In this document: one piece after another, positions 27,166-30,707 of the stretch | Numbering within the stretch: the first letter of the stretch is position 1 | Layout: each line of letters starts with the position of its first letter | Source of the DNA: a virus | Virus record (IMG/VR): IMGVR_UViG_3300015263_000319 | Span: 1 to 30,707 of that record | Direction: 5' to 3' (one strand) | Length of the DNA: 30,707 nucleotides | Position numbers and translations under genes: made by a program | The notes under the pieces: generated by a model | The model's database searches: none | Seen by the model: only the letters and a program-made list of their open reading frames with translations | Told to the model about the DNA's origin: nothing

Positions 27166-27794
27166 TGCATAATAGCATAAGCAGGATAACAAGAGGTGAC
27201 AATAGGGATAGGTTTAATGCAAATTTGCTTGAACATTCTCTTTCTTCGCACATGTATAATAGGTGGGTACCAGCAATAGAATTTGATAATGTTACAACAA
27301 CCACCGCAGCCACTCTTAGTAGCCCTGGCTCTGAACCATTTCAGGGATGGCAGCTTGGGAATCAGTCTAGGTACTCAATAGCTGCTTATGTCCCAAAGCA
27401 CAGAGAGTGGAGATCTGGCTTAGTTACTATAGTTCCACATATAATGACTCAGGGAACAAGTGGAAATGTTGTTCTTTACTGTGGTATTATTCCATTGGCT
27501 TATGGAGATACAATTACAACGTACCCAACTTCTGGTACTGCATATGATAAGGTTATAGCAGCCAGTGCTACTGTGTATGATTTAACTCCAGTCAAAGAAA
27601 CAACGTACATGTCTAATGGGCTTTGGACAGCACCAGTTGACGATTCAGTTGTTGGTCTTCAAGTCTTTATTGGTAGAAACGGAGCATCAGGATCTGACAC
27701 TATGACTGGAAATGTTATTGTACTTGGTGCAATGATAAAGTATATTGAGGGTGAAAAATCCATAGGTGAGAACTATGACCCAATTAGGAGGTAG
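27165..27794 (+). CDS. Unknown virion-type protein
   Basis: A 209-residue protein starting MHNSISRITRGDN; GGAG lies upstream and the ATG overlaps the preceding stop (TAATG). The N-terminus is polar and helical; the rest is beta-rich (RWVPAIEFDNVTTTTAAT, GLVTIVPHIMTQGTSGNVVLY, VVGLQVFIGRNGASG, GNVIVLGAMIKY), fitting a jelly-roll-like virion protein. No motif identifies the family. Its place after hub genes suggests a tail or tail-tip component. Confidence 0.6.
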   Translation: MHNSISRITRGDNRDRFNANLLEHSLSSHMYNRWVPAIEFDNVTTTTAATLSSPGSEPFQGWQLGNQSRYSIAAYVPKHREWRSGLVTIVPHIMTQGTSGNVVLYCGIIPLAYGDTITTYPTSGTAYDKVIAASATVYDLTPVKETTYMSNGLWTAPVDDSVVGLQVFIGRNGASGSDTMTGNVIVLGAMIKYIEGEKSIGENYDPIRR

Positions 27795-27795
27795 T

Positions 27796-28245
27796 ATGCT
27801 CCGCTTGGCAGAGGATAGAGATATCCAAAGTTTAGTACATCTTGCAAAAGGATACCATAAGGAGATATACCCAGACTATGAGTTTGATAGAGATCGTACT
27901 GTAATAAATATTACAAATATTGTACACTTAGATAATTCTGTATTACTTGTTTTAGAGGATGATGGAAGGATAGTTGGGTGTATAGGATTCGTCCTTACAA
28001 CTCCTATATCTGGCGGACCATTTGGGGCAGCAGAGCTCTTCTGGTTTGTAGATAAGGAGCATAGGGGCGGGTCTACAGGAGTAAGGATGTTGGTTGAAGC
28101 TGAGCGGTATATGGAGAGTAACTACGATATCAAATATCTAGAGATGACGGCTATGGAAACTTCCATGCCAGATAAGGTTCAAGGCTTTTTAGAGAGGCGT
28201 GGGTATACGCCATCTGAGAGGCATTTCCGTAAAGTACTGAATTAA
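27796..28245 (+). CDS. GNAT-family N-acetyltransferase
   Basis: A 149-residue protein with AGGAGG before the ATG. It shows the GNAT order: LAEDRDIQSLVHLAKGYH (helix alpha1), VLLVLEDDGRIVGCIGFVL (strands beta2-3), AAELFWFVDKEHRGGSTGVRMLVEAE (the acetyl-CoA loop, normally Q/RxxGxG/A; here HRGGSTG), and LEMTAMETSMPDKVQGFLERRGYTPSE (strand, helix and last strand). The pyrophosphate loop and the GxxxSE-type ending are both present. It would transfer an acetyl group from acetyl-CoA to an unknown target. Such enzymes occur in podoviral structural operons. Target and role cannot be inferred from sequence. Confidence 0.85.
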   Translation: MLRLAEDRDIQSLVHLAKGYHKEIYPDYEFDRDRTVINITNIVHLDNSVLLVLEDDGRIVGCIGFVLTTPISGGPFGAAELFWFVDKEHRGGSTGVRMLVEAERYMESNYDIKYLEMTAMETSMPDKVQGFLERRGYTPSERHFRKVLN

Positions 28246-28257
28246 TTGAACCCCTCC

Positions 28258-28287
28258 TTGACCCATGTGTTACTATTAAAATAGATA
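28258..28287 (+). promoter_or_regulatory. Possible weak promoter before the ejection genes
   Basis: TTGACC (28258-28263) is followed by TAGATA at 28282-28287 (spacing 18) or by TAAAAT at 28277 (spacing 13). The -10 match or the spacing is weak. The 55-bp space before the next gene is larger than most here. The preceding CCTTGAC context resembles that of the capsid promoter. Confidence 0.3.
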
Positions 28288-28300
28288 TTGGGAGGACTGT

Positions 28301-28723
28301 ATGGCTGGAGTTACTACAAGTTTACTTATAGCTGGCGGTATCGTTGGGGGTCTAGCCCAGGGATATGGGGCCGCTTCTTCTGCAAAGAAGCAGGCTAAGT
28401 TTCAGCAGAAAGAGGCAGATAGGCAGAGAGAATACGAGTACCAGCGGGTACAGAATAAAAGAAATTCTCCTGGGGCTGCTATGGCGCCATGGCTGTTTGA
28501 TTCAATGCTTGGCGTGTTCAAAGGGAGTATGGCTGGAGGCAAGATAGATTTCAATTTAAATGATGCTCGAATGGCGCTTGGTCTAGTTAATGATAAAGGC
28601 GAAAAGGGCGCTCTTTATGGTGGGTATGATGCGTATAGTTCTTGGAAAACTGGAAGAAACAGAGCAAGAAATAGCGGAAAGAACTATTACGCCACTGAAG
28701 TATATAATCCTGGGAGAATGTAA
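28301..28723 (+). CDS. Internal virion (ejection) protein candidate
   Basis: A 140-residue protein with GGGAGG before the ATG. The N-terminus is a glycine-zipper hydrophobic helix (TSLLIAGGIVGGLAQGYGAA), then a strongly charged coiled coil (KKQAKFQQKEADRQREYEYQRVQNK), then a Gly/Ala-rich tail. Small amphipathic or membrane-active proteins at this place are ejected ahead of the DNA in P22 (gp7, gp20, gp16) and T7 (gp14). Position after the hub genes and the glycine-zipper helix support this; no direct homology is claimed. Confidence 0.6.
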   Translation: MAGVTTSLLIAGGIVGGLAQGYGAASSAKKQAKFQQKEADRQREYEYQRVQNKRNSPGAAMAPWLFDSMLGVFKGSMAGGKIDFNLNDARMALGLVNDKGEKGALYGGYDAYSSWKTGRNRARNSGKNYYATEVYNPGRM

Positions 28724-29370
28724 TGAGCCTATATGAAGACAATATTGGCTATTGGTTAGATCCGGCTAGAAGGGACCCTGCAAATGATCCTACGCTACAG
28801 CCTTATCTTGATATGCTTGGTCGCGAGGCAGCTCAAGATCATGCAAGATCTATGTATGATCTTCATGACAGACAAGCAGGGTCGGGCTTACTTGGGACTG
28901 GATATTACCAGGGTATGCGAGTCGCTGCTAACGAACAGTTTGATGAGGCGCTACAGGGAACAAAAGCCCAAGTAATATTTGGCCGACTTAGCGAAGCTGA
29001 GCAGAATGCACTAAATGCACTGGGTCTAGAAAGCAATAGAGATATAGCAAAGTGGGGAAATGAGACTGCAATCAAAACTGCAAACATTGGGGCGTCTGTG
29101 GGGCATGAGGCCAATGCTCTTGCAAGAGCGCAATGGAATGCTAACCAACCATACACAGATCTTATGAATACTATTAATATTCTCAACGGTATAAATGACC
29201 TTGGCGGGTATACAGATATGGCTGGATTTGTACCAAATGCTGCCCCGTACTCTGGACCATCTCCGTTTTTGAATGGAGCAATAGGTGCTCTTGGTGGAGG
29301 ACTACAGGGGTGGGGTACTGCTAAGTCTCTTGGATATGGCAACAAGCCTAACTGGACACCGGCATCATAA
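28723..29370 (+). CDS. Second internal virion protein candidate
   Basis: A 215-residue protein starting in a TAATG overlap. It is mainly helical (LQPYLDMLGREAAQDHARSM, LSEAEQNALNALGLESNRD, AIKTANIGASVGHEANALARAQ) with a Gly-rich C-terminal part (GAIGALGGGLQGWGTAKSLG) that resembles membrane-inserting segments of ejection proteins. It lies between two other internal virion candidates. No catalytic motif is present, such as a lytic transglycosylase Glu. Role inferred from composition and position. Confidence 0.6.
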   Translation: MSLYEDNIGYWLDPARRDPANDPTLQPYLDMLGREAAQDHARSMYDLHDRQAGSGLLGTGYYQGMRVAANEQFDEALQGTKAQVIFGRLSEAEQNALNALGLESNRDIAKWGNETAIKTANIGASVGHEANALARAQWNANQPYTDLMNTINILNGINDLGGYTDMAGFVPNAAPYSGPSPFLNGAIGALGGGLQGWGTAKSLGYGNKPNWTPAS

Positions 29371-30707
29371 TGTACTTTCCAACATTCCCATATACTGCAT
29401 ATATGGCTCTAGGCGGGGCGCAACCAGCCCAGTCCAAGAAGCAATCAACTGCCGATAAGTATGGAGTCAAACCTCTAGACTTTGATCCAGAGGGAAATAT
29501 AGTAATGACACCAGCACAGCGCGCTCGAGGAACCGCTGCGGCTATGGCAGCCCTTGGCGCTGGACTTATGATGGGCGCTAGCACTGCATCTTGGGAAGGT
29601 CTCGGGCAGGGAATGGCTCAGGGATTTGCTGGGGCCACAGAAGCAGCAAATAAGAGCAGAGAAGATTATAATGCAAGAAAGATCACAGAGGCACAAGTTC
29701 GGTCTAAAGGTGCCCAGGATGAGCTAGCTATAAAGTCTGCAGAGTTTAACTATGATTCTGCTGTCGAAAGTAAACAAAAGCAGGATGAGTATGCAAAGAG
29801 AGTTAGAGAAGGAGTAGGGTTTATATTCGATGATATGTACAAGGAGATCGACAAAATTACTGTAGACAGCATCAAGAGTGTAGACCCAAATCCAAAGTAT
29901 GATGTTGATACAGAGTCTGGCCTAAGCGCATATAAGAACCTTCTTAAGGCTCAGTTACTAACTGCTCGCGCTGGGATAGAAACAGGATATGACGTCCCTG
30001 GTGGAATGACTTCGATAGATGCAATCTCTGAGATGCTTCCAAATGTTGCAGCCCTGAAGAGTACGTGGGCTGCTCGTATACAGGGTAGATCTGAGACAGA
30101 GAAGAAGAAGACTACAAACGAGGGGACTGTCGGGATAGCCGCCCAGTTTGGAGAGAAGACTTATCTTGATGAGAATGCAGACGTCAAGGTTCTTAATAAG
30201 TTCAAGCAGCAGGAATATGACCTAAGATCTGCACAAATAAAGAATGCTAATGCACAGACAAAAGCACTCAAGGCTGGTTCCATACCAAACCAACAGATTC
30301 AGGATAATGACATTATCGCTCTTAATGCTAGAATGAATACTAATAGGGAATTGCTTGGTAAGAGTGCTGGGTCTCTAACAAATACAGCAATGACTGTTGG
30401 GGCAAATCTTAAGAATCTGTTCCCAGCGTTTTCTGAGAGCGGAGCTACCGACATTGATCTTCTGAGGCAACTTGCCACACCTGATTCTGCTGTTGCTAAG
30501 GCGTTCTCTACGTCTGGTAAAGAGGGTAATTATCGTACTCTACTACAAGAGGCCGGTAGACTAATGGGCATAGATCAAAGTAATATACCACCTCGTGATA
30601 TTGGTATATTACAAACGGCTCTTCGCAAGAAGATAGAAGAAGCAGAAGGTGTATTTAATAGGCTTGGAATAGTTAAGGATAAAACAACAGGACAATATAA
30701 TATTGAT
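29370..30707 (+). CDS. Large internal virion (ejection) protein candidate, cut by the right edge
   Basis: The frame opens at ATG 29370 in a TAATG overlap and has no stop through the window end (446 codons). It starts MYFPTFPYTAYMALGGAQPA, followed by a Gly/Ala/Met-rich hydrophobic stretch around residues 50-80 (ATAAAMAALGAGLMMGAS is the type of sequence), then long coiled-coil and helical parts. Size, helical content and place as the third of a series match P22 gp16-like or T7 internal core proteins, which form a DNA-delivery channel. No lytic enzyme motif is visible in this part; it could lie beyond the edge. Confidence 0.65.
   Translation, partial: MYFPTFPYTAYMALGGAQPAQSKKQSTADKYGVKPLDFDPEGNIVMTPAQRARGTAAAMAALGAGLMMGASTASWEGLGQGMAQGFAGATEAANKSREDYNARKITEAQVRSKGAQDELAIKSAEFNYDSAVESKQKQDEYAKRVREGVGFIFDDMYKEIDKITVDSIKSVDPNPKYDVDTESGLSAYKNLLKAQLLTARAGIETGYDVPGGMTSIDAISEMLPNVAALKSTWAARIQGRSETEKKKTTNEGTVGIAAQFGEKTYLDENADVKVLNKFKQQEYDLRSAQIKNANAQTKALKAGSIPNQQIQDNDIIALNARMNTNRELLGKSAGSLTNTAMTVGANLKNLFPAFSESGATDIDLLRQLATPDSAVAKAFSTSGKEGNYRTLLQEAGRLMGIDQSNIPPRDIGILQTALRKKIEEAEGVFNRLGIVKDKTTGQYNID

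Overview
This window is part of a tailed double-stranded DNA phage genome, most simply a podovirus-like (short-tailed) phage. The evidence is a contiguous virion module in the usual order: terminase small and large subunits, a P22-like-size portal, an acidic scaffold, a DUF4043/N4-gp56-like major capsid protein, a head-tail adaptor, P22 gp10-like tail hub proteins and internal (ejection) proteins. No tape measure, tail tube, sheath or baseplate gene is seen. No integrase, repressor of known family, RNA polymerase, DNA polymerase or tRNA is recognised, so lifestyle and host cannot be assigned. Both ends of the window cut through open genes.

Layout. (1) 1-6137, all on the minus strand: accessory/early-type genes. 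The left part (1-1690) holds an unassigned gene cut by the edge, a SLOG/DprA-like Rossmann protein and a NADAR/YbiA-like protein. A visibly G+C-richer cassette (2161-3620) holds a macro-domain-like protein, a coupled two-helix membrane peptide and two unknown genes. It is bordered by two gene-free stretches (1691-2160 and 3621-4094) packed with hairpins, palindromes and a repeated 15-mer. 4095-6137 is a tight run of very small genes, several with Cys-x-x-Cys zinc-ribbon pairs, plus two tiny membrane-peptide genes. (2) 6138-6208: divergent control region with a 14-bp perfect palindrome lying over a near-consensus minus-strand promoter. (3) 6209-7672, plus strand: small unknown genes ending in a strong intrinsic terminator. 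(4) 7750-12261, plus strand: decoration and fibre-like virion proteins, ending with an 800-residue protein built largely of ~23-residue repeats. (5) 12251-14138: two holin-like small membrane proteins and small unknown genes. (6) 14141-21534: packaging and capsid genes; the capsid gene has its own promoter and a structured leader. (7) 21601-30707: adaptor, duplicated tail hub, unknown, GNAT acetyltransferase and ejection proteins.

How it fits together. Rightward genes are packed head to tail, very often with TAATG stop/start overlaps, which points to translational coupling in long late transcripts. Regulation is visible at the divergent operator, at the terminator before 7750, at the capsid leader and at the hairpin before the adaptor gene.

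Most interesting points: (a) three proteins from the NAD+/ADP-ribose-handling families (NADAR, SLOG, macro) within 2.1 kb on the same strand, a plausible counter-defence or ADP-ribose-processing set; (b) a duplicated tail hub whose second copy is split into two genes, with the second gene carrying a new N-terminal beta domain, an Fn3 domain and repeats of the type found in the 800-residue protein; (c) repeated hairpin-plus-box elements and direct repeats bordering the G+C-rich cassette.
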